Assembly (NCBI GenBank): GCA_029262275.1
Contig: JAJCZS010000044.1
Span: forward strand, 1 to 35,324
Source of the DNA: Deltaproteobacteria bacterium
GTDB taxonomy: Bacteria > Desulfobacterota_D > UBA1144 > Nemesobacterales > UBA2774
Direction of reading: 5' to 3'
DNA length: 35,324 bases
Both the position numbers and the translations under genes were made by a program. Shown here one piece after another: positions 18,878 through 26,442 of this stretch (positions are counted from its first letter, which is position 1; each line of letters starts with the position of its first letter). The notes below the pieces were generated by a model. The model worked only from the letters and a program-made list of their open reading frames with translations. It was not told the origin of the DNA and made no database searches.

Positions 18878-19480
18878 ATGATATTAGTTGTGGGACTTGG
18901 AAATCCTGGAAAACAATACACACAGACCAAACACAACGTTGGGTTTTTAGTTGTAGATGAACTAGGAAAAAGGGTTGGAATAGATATAAGTAAGGATAAA
19001 TTTCAAAGTTTATGCGGTGAGGGGTTTTTACAAGACAACAAATTATTACTTATCAAACCGCAAACTTACATGAACCGCAGCGGGGATGCGGTTTTAAGTG
19101 CTTCAAATTTTTATAAAATTGCCCCAGAAAATATTATTGTTGTTCATGATGAAATGGACATATCTCTTGGCAGGATAATGATAAGACCTGGCGGAGGAAG
19201 TGCTGGAAACAATGGGATTAAATCAGTGATCTCTAATTTAGGCACTAAAGATTTTATAAGGGTAAGAATCGGGATCGGAAAACCGGGCGAGAGAACAGAT
19301 GGTGCAAACCATGTACTTTCAGGTTTTAGCAAAAGCGAGAGTACAATGGTAGAAGATTCGATTCAAACAGCGTCAGATGCGGTATTAGAAATTGTTAACA
19401 ATGGACTTCAAAGCGCTATGAACAAGTACAATCAAAAATCTAAAAATAACGAAAACACAGAACAAAGAAGTTCTCATTAA
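18878..19480 (+). CDS. pth: Peptidyl-tRNA hydrolase
   Basis: Recycles tRNA from peptidyl-tRNA that drops off ribosomes. The catalytic set of the family is present: Asn9, His19 (general base), Asn66 in 'QTYMNRSG', Asp91 in 'VVHDEMD' and Asn112 in 'GSAGNNGIKS'. At 200 residues it is normal length, with an Asn/Lys-rich last ~15 residues. It begins 5 bases after the rplY stop, so translational coupling is likely. Confidence 0.97.
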   Translation: MILVVGLGNPGKQYTQTKHNVGFLVVDELGKRVGIDISKDKFQSLCGEGFLQDNKLLLIKPQTYMNRSGDAVLSASNFYKIAPENIIVVHDEMDISLGRIMIRPGGGSAGNNGIKSVISNLGTKDFIRVRIGIGKPGERTDGANHVLSGFSKSESTMVEDSIQTASDAVLEIVNNGLQSAMNKYNQKSKNNENTEQRSSH

Positions 19481-19499
19481 TTAAAGGAGGTTTGATAAA

Positions 19500-21542
19500 A
19501 TGGGAGAAGTAATAGCAGCCCTATTTGGGCTCATCTTAGGTGTAATTGTTTTAGGATATGCTTATCTCGTATACCGCGAGATAAAAGCTCTTCCTGAGGG
19601 CAACGACACAATGAAGGAAATCTCTGCCTCAATTCATGAGGGAGCGATGGTCTTCTTAAATAGAGAATACAGGATAATAGGGATTTTTGTTGTTATCGTC
19701 TTTATACTTCTAGGCATCTTTATTGGCTGGAAAGCGGCGATCGCATACTTAGGTGGTGCTGGTTGCTCAATACTTGCAGGATTCTTCGGCATGAAATCTG
19801 CAACCAAGGCAAACGTTAGAACTGCTCAAGCCGCAGCCACAGAAGGTCAAGGAAGAGCGCTTGCAGTAGCTTTTAAAGGTGGAAACGTAATGGGTCTATC
19901 CGTTGCAGGACTAGGACTTCTTGGACTTTCAGTAGCCTTTACATTAGGTATCGGGCTTCCAACTAATCCAAGCGACCCAACCGCACTTGCATTGTTCGCT
20001 CAGAATTTCGCTGAGATTATAGGTGGATTTGCTATGGGCGCAAGTACTGTTGCTCTATTCGCAAGAATCGGAGGCGGTATCTTTACCAAGGCCGCAGATG
20101 TTGGAGCTGACTTGGTTGGTAAGGTAGAAGCCGGTATTCCTGAAGACGACCCCAGAAACCCCGCTACAATTGCTGATAATGTTGGAGACAACGTAGGAGA
20201 CGTTGCAGGTATGGGTGCTGACCTCTTTGAATCATATGTCGGTGCTGTTATCGCAACAATGGTTATCGCAGCTGGAATGGGCGCAAACGAAATAGCGCTT
20301 ATGTCTATTCCAATAGTACTTATTGCTGTCGGAAGCTTCTCCTCCATAATAGGATCTAAAAGTGTTGAGTGGATGAAGGACCTTGAGCCTCAACTCGTAC
20401 TAAGACGAGCAACATTCTATGCTGGTGGAATTTACCTAGCACTTTCTCTAATCGTACTCTTAGTTGTAGGACTAGTAGATGGAATAGGCGGCTATATAAT
20501 CTGGATTTGGCTATCGGCTGTATTAGGGCTTTTAGCTGGTATCGCAATCGGACTATTAACCGAATACTACACCTCGGGCTCTCCTGTTAGAAAAATCGCA
20601 GAGGCATCCCAAACCGGTGTTGCTACCAACATTATTGAAGGACTTTCAGTTGGTATGATGAGCACCACGGCACCCGTAATTGTAATTGCTATTGCCATAG
20701 GAGTTTCCTACGGTTTTGCAGGACTTTACGGAATAGGAATCGCAGCTGTGAGTATGCTTGCAACCATCGGAATCACCATGTCTGTAGACGCTTACGGACC
20801 TGTAGCAGATAATGCTGGTGGTATTGCTGAGATGGCTGAGCTTGGAGAAGATGTAAGAAAAATCACAGACAAACTAGACTCACTTGGAAACACAACAGCG
20901 GCTATCGGAAAAGGATTTGCAATCGGCTCTGCTGCTCTTGCAGCTCTTGCTCTTTTTGCAGCCTTCACGAAAGCAGTCGGACTAGAATCAATCGACCTAA
21001 CACACAGCAATGTTGTTACCGGCTTGCTGCTTGGCGGCACACTACCGTTCTTACTTGGTGCCCTTACAATGGGTGCTGTGGGAAGATCTGCACAGAAGAT
21101 GGTAGAAGAGGTTAGAAGACAGTTTAGGGAGATCCCAGGACTTCTCGAAGGAGAGGCAAAACCTGATTATGCCAGATGCGTAGCAATCAGCACTGATGCT
21201 TCACTAAGAGAAATGATAGTTCCTGGAGTAATTGCTGTTATAGCACCAATCGTAATCGGACTTATTCTTGGCGCTGAAGGCTTGGGCGGATTCCTCGCAG
21301 GAGCTATTGTATCAGGTGTGATGTTGGCACTTATGATGGCAAACGCCGGTGGAGCCTGGGACAACGCTAAGAAATATATTGAGGAAGGCAATCTAGGTGG
21401 AAAAGGATCAGATGCTCATCATGCAGCAGTTGTGGGAGACACAATTGGTGATCCATTTAAAGATACCTCAGGGCCTGCAATGAACATTCTTATTAAGCTT
21501 ATGTCAATTGTATCCCTAGTGATTGCACCACTATTAATTTGA
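19500..21542 (+). CDS. hppA: Membrane-bound ion-pumping pyrophosphatase, K+-dependent type
   Basis: A 680-residue integral membrane pyrophosphatase that couples PPi hydrolysis to H+ or Na+ export. About 16 hydrophobic segments are visible. The active-site loop has '[21 protein letters not shown]' and '[22 protein letters not shown]'. The signature [10 protein letters not shown] (residues 463-472) has Ala where the K+-independent class has Lys (GNTTKA), so the enzyme should need K+. Whether the pumped ion is H+ or Na+ cannot be read with confidence. AAAGGAGG lies 10 bases before the ATG. It is last in the prs-rplY-pth-hppA operon, and codon use looks enriched for high expression. Confidence 0.97.
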   Translation: MGEVIAALFGLILGVIVLGYAYLVYREIKALPEGNDTMKEISASIHEGAMVFLNREYRIIGIFVVIVFILLGIFIGWKAAIAYLGGAGCSILAGFFGMKSATKANVRTAQAAATEGQGRALAVAFKGGNVMGLSVAGLGLLGLSVAFTLGIGLPTNPSDPTALALFAQNFAEIIGGFAMGASTVALFARIGGGIFTKAADVGADLVGKVEAGIPEDDPRNPATIADNVGDNVGDVAGMGADLFESYVGAVIATMVIAAGMGANEIALMSIPIVLIAVGSFSSIIGSKSVEWMKDLEPQLVLRRATFYAGGIYLALSLIVLLVVGLVDGIGGYIIWIWLSAVLGLLAGIAIGLLTEYYTSGSPVRKIAEASQTGVATNIIEGLSVGMMSTTAPVIVIAIAIGVSYGFAGLYGIGIAAVSMLATIGITMSVDAYGPVADNAGGIAEMAELGEDVRKITDKLDSLGNTTAAIGKGFAIGSAALAALALFAAFTKAVGLESIDLTHSNVVTGLLLGGTLPFLLGALTMGAVGRSAQKMVEEVRRQFREIPGLLEGEAKPDYARCVAISTDASLREMIVPGVIAVIAPIVIGLILGAEGLGGFLAGAIVSGVMLALMMANAGGAWDNAKKYIEEGNLGGKGSDAHHAAVVGDTIGDPFKDTSGPAMNILIKLMSIVSLVIAPLLI

Positions 21543-21556
21543 CGAAAAGAAACAAT

Positions 21557-21584
21557 AGGGATGTGGTATAAAAGCCGCATCCCT
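21557..21584 (+). terminator. Hairpin after hppA, probable terminator
   Basis: Stem AGGGATGTGG / CCGCATCCCT (10 bp with one G-U) around an 8-base loop, 14 bases after the hppA stop. The run of T that should follow is weak (TAAATACTCTT), so termination may be partial. A second perfect hairpin, ACCCGG-TATTT-CCGGGT, lies at 21600-21616. Confidence 0.55.
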
Positions 21585-21663
21585 TAAATACTCTTAACAA
21601 CCCGGTATTTCCGGGTAATATATTCGGTAATTAAAACAATCTGTCGCTCTGATAATATCGTCA

Positions 21664-21704
21664 TACTACGATCGGGGCCCAAATGACCGAGACAGGAGGT
21701 AGTA
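21664..21704 (+). promoter_or_regulatory. Putative S6:S18 ribosomal protein leader (autoregulatory hairpin)
   Basis: Directly before rpsF the outer arms TACTAC (21664-21669) and GTAGTA (21699-21704) pair perfectly. Inside them TCGG (21672-21675) pairs with CCGA (21687-21690), and an unpaired 3' strand holds most of the GGAGG ribosome site. This matches the known idea of the S6:S18 leader: a hairpin with a conserved CCG element that mimics the S6:S18 site on 16S rRNA and hides the start region. Pairings are read directly; the assignment rests on position and motif. Confidence 0.6.
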
Positions 21705-21707
21705 CAC

Positions 21708-22292
21708 ATGGCAATTACGCCAAACTATTACGAAACGCTTTATATAACAAGGCCTGATATTCAAGAAGAAGATTTGGCCAAAATCCAGCAGAAACTCCAA
21801 GATTCAATTTCCTCAAACGAAGGTGAGATTATTAAGGCCGATAAGTGGGCCGAGAGGAATTTGGCATATGAGATTCAAGATCATAAAAAAGGCACCTATT
21901 ACATACTTGTATTTAAAGCCTTACCCAATGCAAGTAAAGAGGTAGAAAAGCATCTGCAATTCTACAGAACTGATATTCTCAGATTCATAACACTAAAAAC
22001 AACCGAAGAGGCTGTAAACAAAAACAAAGCTTCTGAGGAAAAGAAGGAAAAGACGGAGCCTACAACACCTACACCACCACCTGCTGCACCTCCTACAACA
22101 ACAGCAGCTCCGACACCTCCACCTGCAGCCCCTGAACCACCAACAGCTGCTCCGGAACCACCACCTGCGGCCCCTGAACCACCAACAGCTGCTCCGGAAC
22201 CAGCGGCTACACCGCCAACTGAGGCTCCTGCTAGTACCGAAGAAGCTAAAACAGAAAATACTGACACTCAAGAGGAAGGAGGAACGAACTAA
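21708..22292 (+). CDS. rpsF: Ribosomal protein bS6 with long Pro/Ala/Thr/Glu tail
   Basis: Residues 1-100 are a normal bS6 domain: '[19 protein letters not shown]', '[21 protein letters not shown]', and '[15 protein letters not shown]' at the end. It binds 16S rRNA helix 22 with bS18. The remaining ~94 residues are low complexity: a charged Lys/Glu link, then ~55 residues of Pro, Ala, Thr and Glu, then an acidic end. Most bS6 proteins have at most a short acidic tail. The tail DNA contains a 42-base tandem repeat. AGGAGG precedes the ATG. It overlaps rpsR by one base. Confidence 0.96.
   Translation: MAITPNYYETLYITRPDIQEEDLAKIQQKLQDSISSNEGEIIKADKWAERNLAYEIQDHKKGTYYILVFKALPNASKEVEKHLQFYRTDILRFITLKTTEEAVNKNKASEEKKEKTEPTTPTPPPAAPPTTTAAPTPPPAAPEPPTAAPEPPPAAPEPPTAAPEPAATPPTEAPASTEEAKTENTDTQEEGGTN
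22122..22202 (+). repeat. 42-base tandem repeat inside the rpsF tail
   Basis: Unit 1 is 22122-22163 and unit 2 is 22164-22202 (39 of 42 bases present). They differ at one base (CCTGCAG against CCTGCGG). Each unit encodes [14 protein letters not shown], so copy-number change would keep the frame. Confidence 0.85.
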
Positions 22293-22528
22293 TGGACTCA
22301 CGTAGAGATAGAAGATTTTTTTCTAAAAAGAAGGTTTGCAGATTCTGTACAGAATCAATAGAAATGGATTATAAAAATGTAGATTTACTATCAAGATTTA
22401 TAACTGACAGGAAAAAGATAGTACCAAGAAGAAATTCAGGGCTTTGTGCATATCATCAAAGACAGCTTTCCACTACAATTAAAAGATCAAGGTTCATGGC
22501 TCTTCTTCCATATACAGTGCTTCATTAA
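22292..22528 (+). CDS. rpsR: Ribosomal protein bS18, zinc-binding (C+) form
   Basis: A 78-residue bS18, partner of bS6 on the small subunit. The core '[22 protein letters not shown]' and the end '[19 protein letters not shown]' are diagnostic. It has Cys-x-x-Cys (residues 16 and 19, in 'VCRFCTE') plus Cys-x-x-His ('LCAYHQR'), a likely zinc site absent from the E. coli protein. The ATG overlaps the rpsF stop by one base, and AGGAGG lies within the end of rpsF, so translation is coupled. Confidence 0.97.
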   Translation: MDSRRDRRFFSKKKVCRFCTESIEMDYKNVDLLSRFITDRKKIVPRRNSGLCAYHQRQLSTTIKRSRFMALLPYTVLH

Positions 22529-22593
22529 ACTCTGTGTAGGAAAAAAGATTTAGAATACGGAATTAACTAGAAATACTCGGAGGTCTTTACAAA

Positions 22594-23205
22594 ATGAGGG
22601 TTATACTAACCGCAGATGTTGACTCAGTTGGTAAGATGGGCGAAATAACGGAAGTTAAAGATGGAATGGCCAGAAATTTTCTGATTCCACAAAAACTAGC
22701 TATAAGAGCAACTCCTGGAAACATCAAAGTTTGGGAGCAAAAAAGCAACATAATTCAAAAGCGTGAAGATGAATTAAGAACTCAGGCTCAAGGTTTTGCA
22801 TCTAATCTTGATGGAGCAAGCGTTACTATTACAGTTAAGGTTGGAGAAGAAAACAAGATGTTTGGATCTGTTACATCTCAAAACATATCAGACTCTTTAA
22901 AAGAAATAGGCCATGAGGTTTCAAGAAAGAGTATAGACCTCGATAGCCCTATTAAAGAAATAGGAACTCATGATATAAAAGTGAAACTCTACCAGGAAGT
23001 AGTAGCAAACATAACGGTAGAAGTTGAAGGGATAGATGCAAACGGAAATAAAGTAGAGATAATCCCTGAACCAGAGCCTGTTGCTGAAGTTGAAGTAGAA
23101 GCACAAACTGAGGAAGAAACAGAAGCCCCAGAAGTAGAAGCTGCTGCATCCGAACCAGAACAAGAAGAGGCAAGCGAAGAAGCAGAGGAAGAGCCAAAGG
23201 AATAA
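22594..23205 (+). CDS. rplI: Ribosomal protein bL9 with acidic tail
   Basis: A 203-residue large-subunit protein; the usual length is about 148. The N-terminal domain has 'MRVILTADVDSVGKMGEITEVKDGMARNFLIP' features, followed by the long connecting helix (about 45-75). The rRNA-binding C-terminal domain includes 'MFGSVTSQNISDSL' and 'IKEIGTHDIKVKLYQEVVANITVEV'. The extra ~50 residues are Glu/Ala/Pro/Val-rich and acidic. GGAGG lies 10 bases before the ATG. A 65-base gap separates it from rpsR, but it is in the same transcription unit by layout. Confidence 0.96.
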   Translation: MRVILTADVDSVGKMGEITEVKDGMARNFLIPQKLAIRATPGNIKVWEQKSNIIQKREDELRTQAQGFASNLDGASVTITVKVGEENKMFGSVTSQNISDSLKEIGHEVSRKSIDLDSPIKEIGTHDIKVKLYQEVVANITVEVEGIDANGNKVEIIPEPEPVAEVEVEAQTEEETEAPEVEAAASEPEQEEASEEAEEEPKE

Positions 23206-23232
23206 ATTCTTTGGCATTAATAATTATTTTTT
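23194..23232 (+). terminator. Possible terminator after rplI
   Basis: CCAAAGGA / TTCTTTGG (23194-23214, 8 bp with one G-U, 5-base loop) spans the rplI stop codon. A run of T follows at 23226-23232, about 12 bases after the stem. A longer-range AATTCTTT / AAAGAATT repeat (23205-23212 and 23235-23242) could serve the convergent gene. Confidence 0.4.
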
Positions 23233-23240
23233 ACAAAGAA

Positions 23241-24059
23241 TTACTGTGATAGGTGTAACATTTCCTTAAGCTGTACTTTTCTATAACCCGATGGAGCTGT
23301 AAACTCACTACTATCTATATTCTTTTTAGATACTTTGGTGGTCTGCTCAACAATTTCACTTCCATACACTGGATAATCAACTGCTTTCATCGGAAACCCC
23401 GAGCTAAAAACTTCGACATATGCTTTAGCATCCGTAGCACCGTTCCCCCCAAGACTATGTTCAATTGATCTAAGCTCACTAAGATATTTGGTCATCTTCT
23501 TCATATCTACTTCTTGCTGAAATCGCACATCACTGGTTATCCAAATCTCTTCATCTAGCCTGCCATCAGAGTAAATTTCGTATTTTACTGACTCATATCC
23601 TGCAATTTGTTTGCTGTCACCGGTTTTTTTATAAGTAATATTCGAGGGCATACCTTTTCCTCCAGGCAGAGCGATGCCTTGCCTCTTCATCATTTCCTCT
23701 GCTTGTTCTCTCTTGTTTGGAGGAAGCTCTGAGAGTTGCTTTCTCATCTCAGCTTCCATCTTCAGAGCATACTGTCTGTAATATGAGAAGTAATCATCAG
23801 CCTGTGTATTCGAATAGGTTCTAGACAAATTATCAACTTGTATCATTTCTCCTGTGTTCAGATCGAATATAGCAAAAAATTGGCCTTCTTCATCAAAGAA
23901 TTTGAACTTATTTTCTTGAATATAGATAGTTCCCCTTACCCGCTCACCACCCCCTTTCTCATATTTCTCCCTCTCCACAACAAGGCCAGCCATGGATTGA
24001 TATACGCAAATAAATAGAAATATAAAAACAATAAAAAGTGATCTGAGATAACCTGACAT
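23241..24059 (-). CDS. Exported DUF4412-like protein
   Basis: A 272-residue protein with a signal peptide (hydrophobic residues about 6-22, cleavage near Ser-Met-Ala) and no lipobox Cys. The rest resembles DUF4412: a beta-rich fold with 'GTIYIQENKFKFFDEEGQFFAIFDLNTGEMIQVDN', a helical insert rich in Met, Glu and Lys (about 95-130), 'KQIAGYESVKYEIY' and 'EEIWITSDV'. This is a LolA/LppX-like pattern in my reading, so lipid or lipoprotein handling in the periplasm is possible but unproven. GGAGGT sits 4 bases before the ATG. It is transcribed convergently to rplI and divergently from thi4. Confidence 0.8.
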   Translation of the reverse strand: MSGYLRSLFIVFIFLFICVYQSMAGLVVEREKYEKGGGERVRGTIYIQENKFKFFDEEGQFFAIFDLNTGEMIQVDNLSRTYSNTQADDYFSYYRQYALKMEAEMRKQLSELPPNKREQAEEMMKRQGIALPGGKGMPSNITYKKTGDSKQIAGYESVKYEIYSDGRLDEEIWITSDVRFQQEVDMKKMTKYLSELRSIEHSLGGNGATDAKAYVEVFSSGFPMKAVDYPVYGSEIVEQTTKVSKKNIDSSEFTAPSGYRKVQLKEMLHLSQ

Positions 24060-24073
24060 TTAGACCTCCGTGT

Positions 24074-24092
24074 CTAATATAGGGAATATTAG
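24074..24092. promoter_or_regulatory. Perfect inverted repeat upstream of the DUF4412 gene
   Basis: CTAATAT-AGGGA-ATATTAG: 7-base arms with a 5-base spacer, 14 bases upstream of the DUF4412 start and containing a TATATT that could be its -10 box. Operator-like. Confidence 0.4.
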
Positions 24093-24189
24093 GCTTAATA
24101 TGGGACGAGTAATAAAATAACTTATAAACAGATATTGTGCCAGATTTAAGATTCTTCTCTAACAATCGGCTATTAGGAGTTTATCTCTA

Positions 24190-24219
24190 TTGACGCACCC
24201 TTAATCTGTGATAGATTAA
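24190..24219 (+). promoter_or_regulatory. Promoter with overlapping palindromic operator upstream of thi4
   Basis: TTGACG (24190-24195), then TAGATT (24212-24217) after 16 bases. A perfect inverted repeat, TTAATCT-GTGAT-AGATTAA (24201-24219), fills the spacer and covers the -10 box. Such a layout suits a repressor or a MerR-type activator. There is no TPP riboswitch here. Confidence 0.5.
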
Positions 24220-24259
24220 AACGGACTAATTTAAGAGATTTAACGGAGGTAATTACTTT

Positions 24260-25069
24260 ATGGCTGAAACTACCAAGTTTGCCCCGATCGGTGAAAAAGA
24301 AGTAACTAAAGCGATTGTTGAGGGGTTTTCAAACGAATTTATAGAGTATATTGATAGTGATGTTATTGTTGTTGGAGCAGGACCAAGCGGTCTTGTTGCT
24401 GCCAAAGATATTGCAAAAGCAAAATACAAAGTGCTTCTAGTGGAAAGAATGAATTACCTAGGCGGCGGATTTTGGATTGGCGGCTATTTAATGAATAAAG
24501 TTACTGTAAGGACACCTGGGAATGAAGTGCTTGATGAAATAGAGGTGCCATACGAAGAAGTAGAGCCAGGGCTATGCGTTGCAGATGGTCCTTATGCGTG
24601 CTCTAAATTAATTGCTATGACTTGTGAAGCTGGAGCTAAAATTCGAAACATGACCATGTTTGATGATCTTGTATACAGAGAGAATGGCCGTGTTGCTGGA
24701 ATTGTTATTAACTGGACTCCAATTGCTAACATGCCGAAGGAAATAACCTGCTTAGATCCAATTGCAATAGAATCTAAACTCGTTATTGATGCTACAGGGC
24801 ATGATGCTTATTGTGTAAATAGGCTTTCTCAACAGGGACTTTACAAAAAGCTTCCTGGACACGGCTCCATGTGGGTTGAGAAATCAGAAGAGGCTCTCGT
24901 TGAATACACTGGGCTAGTTCATCCAGGTTTGATTGCATGTGGTATGTCTGTTAATACAACATACGGTCTACCAAGAATGGGTCCTACATTTGGCGGAATG
25001 CTACTTTCAGGAAAAAAAGCTGCTAAAGTTGCAATAGATATACTTAAAAACGGCGACGCACAATCCTGA
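24260..25069 (+). CDS. thi4: Thiamine thiazole synthase Thi4, with the sulfur-donor Cys position occupied
   Basis: A 269-residue Thi4 family enzyme that makes the thiazole phosphate moiety of thiamin from NAD and glycine. The FAD/NAD-binding motif VVGAGPSGLVAA is at 37-48, and the family block 'GGGFWIGGYLMNKVTVR' at 68-84. The motif near the active site reads CLDPIAIESK (164-173). Cys164 lines up with Cys205 of yeast Thi4, which gives its own sulfur, while methanogen enzymes have His there (HVDP) and use sulfide. The enzyme may therefore be of the single-turnover type. GGAGGT lies 9 bases before the ATG. The gene stands alone, with a strong terminator after it and no other thiamin gene in the window. 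Confidence 0.93.
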   Translation: MAETTKFAPIGEKEVTKAIVEGFSNEFIEYIDSDVIVVGAGPSGLVAAKDIAKAKYKVLLVERMNYLGGGFWIGGYLMNKVTVRTPGNEVLDEIEVPYEEVEPGLCVADGPYACSKLIAMTCEAGAKIRNMTMFDDLVYRENGRVAGIVINWTPIANMPKEITCLDPIAIESKLVIDATGHDAYCVNRLSQQGLYKKLPGHGSMWVEKSEEALVEYTGLVHPGLIACGMSVNTTYGLPRMGPTFGGMLLSGKKAAKVAIDILKNGDAQS

Positions 25070-25099
25070 GCTTAGATTTTAAACAAATTTAAAACAAAT

Positions 25100-25139
25100 A
25101 AGGGGAATAAGCTAATTAAGTTTGTTCCCCTTTCTTTTT
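25100..25139. terminator. Strong intrinsic terminator between thi4 and the convergent gene
   Basis: AAGGGGAA (25100-25107) pairs perfectly with TTCCCCTT (25125-25132), followed by TCTTTTT on the plus strand. On the minus strand the stem is followed by ATTTGTTTT, so it probably serves both convergent genes. Confidence 0.8.
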
Positions 25140-25923
25140 ATTTACTGCCCATAGATTCTGCACATTTGTCACAAAGAACTCCTTCATACTGGACTTTTAG
25201 GACCTCTTCCTGCCAGTGGGAATTAGAAAGACAACACTCTGGATTGTCACAAAAAGCCTCTCCGGTTTTTTCATATGCAATAACCTGAAGAACGTATGAG
25301 AGAAGAATAGACGATATCTTAGGATCATCATATTCTACAAATCTTCCCTTATACATTGAATCAAGTTCACTAGTATCCATACCATTTTGAGCGAGCCTAC
25401 CCTTAACATAATAGTATTCTCTTGGTTTAGCGGGGGCTTCTATCAATCCTGAGGTTGAAATTAGAGCAGGTGTGCCCATCAAGACAACCCTGGCATGATA
25501 TCTTCTGTCTTCAAACGTTCCAAATAGTCTGCCAGTAAGTATTAAATGGATGTTATTGTTATTTATCTCTTCACTAACTTTTTCTGAAAACAGGCGGTAT
25601 AGAATTCTCTGCATCCAGAATCCATCATAAAATTTTCCTAGGACACTTTCATCACCTAAAAGCTTATTAACTTCATTCTCAATCTCTGAGCGGCCTGTGA
25701 AATTAGGATCATCATGGGGAATCTCTATATCGGGTATTTGAATCGAAGATAAATCTCTTGCTAGTTTATAAATATGTTCTTGGGTTGGGGATAGAAAATC
25801 TAGGAGATTGCCTCTGTCCTCAATATGCAGTCCGTATTGCTTTAAATTCTCTACAATATAAGTAGTGTCGAGGGAGGTGGAAGGATAATCTGAATAAATA
25901 TAAAGTCGTATGTCATTTCTCAT
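25138..25923 (-). CDS. DUF6775-like putative metallopeptidase (tentative)
   Basis: About 261 residues, no signal peptide. The conserved-looking core is 'HLILTGRLFGTFEDRRYHARVVLMG', 'STSGLIEAPAKPREYY' and a C-terminal Cys cluster: 'CDNPECCLSNSHWQEEVL' then 'LCDKC'. The end resembles the zinc-binding tail of archaemetzincins (C-x4-C ... C-x2-C), but there is no HExxH motif. I recall this pattern from the DUF6775 'putative metallopeptidase' family; that link is from memory and needs a profile search. The start is uncertain: an in-frame TTG at 25938 exists, but the ATG at 25923 gives the cleaner N-terminus 'MRNDIRLYIYSD'. Neither has a good ribosome site. Confidence 0.65.
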   Translation of the reverse strand: MRNDIRLYIYSDYPSTSLDTTYIVENLKQYGLHIEDRGNLLDFLSPTQEHIYKLARDLSSIQIPDIEIPHDDPNFTGRSEIENEVNKLLGDESVLGKFYDGFWMQRILYRLFSEKVSEEINNNNIHLILTGRLFGTFEDRRYHARVVLMGTPALISTSGLIEAPAKPREYYYVKGRLAQNGMDTSELDSMYKGRFVEYDDPKISSILLSYVLQVIAYEKTGEAFCDNPECCLSNSHWQEEVLKVQYEGVLCDKCAESMGSK

Positions 25924-25974
25924 TTGGAAAAGTGGCAAAGAATTATTTGAGAAAAAAAACGAATTCTAATAAAG

Positions 25975-26442
25975 TCAGAGTTCGACTTCAGCTATTACTT
26001 CAATCTCAACAGGTGAATCGGCAGGAAGCTCTGCAACACCGACTGCAACCCTAGCGTGCCTCCCCGCTTCTCCAAATACCTCAAAGAAAAAGTCCGACGC
26101 GCCATTAACTACCCCGGCTTGAGCAGTGAACCCTTGAGCGCTGGAGACGTATCCCGTAATCTTTACTATCCTTTTAAACTTACTAAAATCACCGGTCTCT
26201 TTTCCAATAACAGCTAATGCATTAATAGAAGATACTGTGGCTGCTTGGTAGGCCTCTTCCGGAGTAACATCAGCCCCAACTTTGCCCTTAAATATTAAAT
26301 TGCCATCTTTGAGAGGAAGCTGTCCTGAAACAAATAACAAATTCCCGGAAACTATAGCAGGCACATAAGCACCTAGTGGATCAGGTGGATCAGGGAGCTT
26401 TACCCCCAACTCTTGTAAGCGCTTGTTAACTTCTGTCATCAT
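25975..26442 (-). CDS. RidA/YjgF family protein
   Basis: A 155-residue trimeric-barrel protein of the YjgF/YER057c/UK114 family. Typical blocks are 'SGNLLFVSGQLPLKDG', 'AYQAATVSSINALAVI', 'RIVKITGYVSSA' and the end 'RHARVAVGVAELPADSPVEIEVIAEVE', whose Arg is the ligand-binding Arg of enamine/imine deaminases. It is the longer (~150 aa) subgroup, whose substrate is less certain than for true RidA. Two ATGs in a row exist (26442 and 26439); GAGG is better spaced for the second. The start overlaps the degP end by 17 bases, so it is translationally coupled to degP. Confidence 0.92.
   Translation of the reverse strand: MMTEVNKRLQELGVKLPDPPDPLGAYVPAIVSGNLLFVSGQLPLKDGNLIFKGKVGADVTPEEAYQAATVSSINALAVIGKETGDFSKFKRIVKITGYVSSAQGFTAQAGVVNGASDFFFEVFGEAGRHARVAVGVAELPADSPVEIEVIAEVEL

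Noticed and set aside
20000-21391. Several minus-strand open frames within hppA
   Set aside because: Frames mirror the biased codon use of hppA; they have no starts with ribosome sites and no recognisable protein features.
22060-22220. CRISPR-like or intergenic repeat array
   Set aside because: The repeats are in-frame coding repeats of the bS6 Pro/Ala/Glu tail, without spacers.
21962-22301. Minus-strand open frames rich in Gly/Ala/Val or Ser/Arg/Trp
   Set aside because: They are the complement of the repetitive rpsF tail and have no ribosome site.
24060-24259. TPP riboswitch upstream of thi4
   Set aside because: The conserved CUGAGA and the second TPP-binding element are not present in this region.
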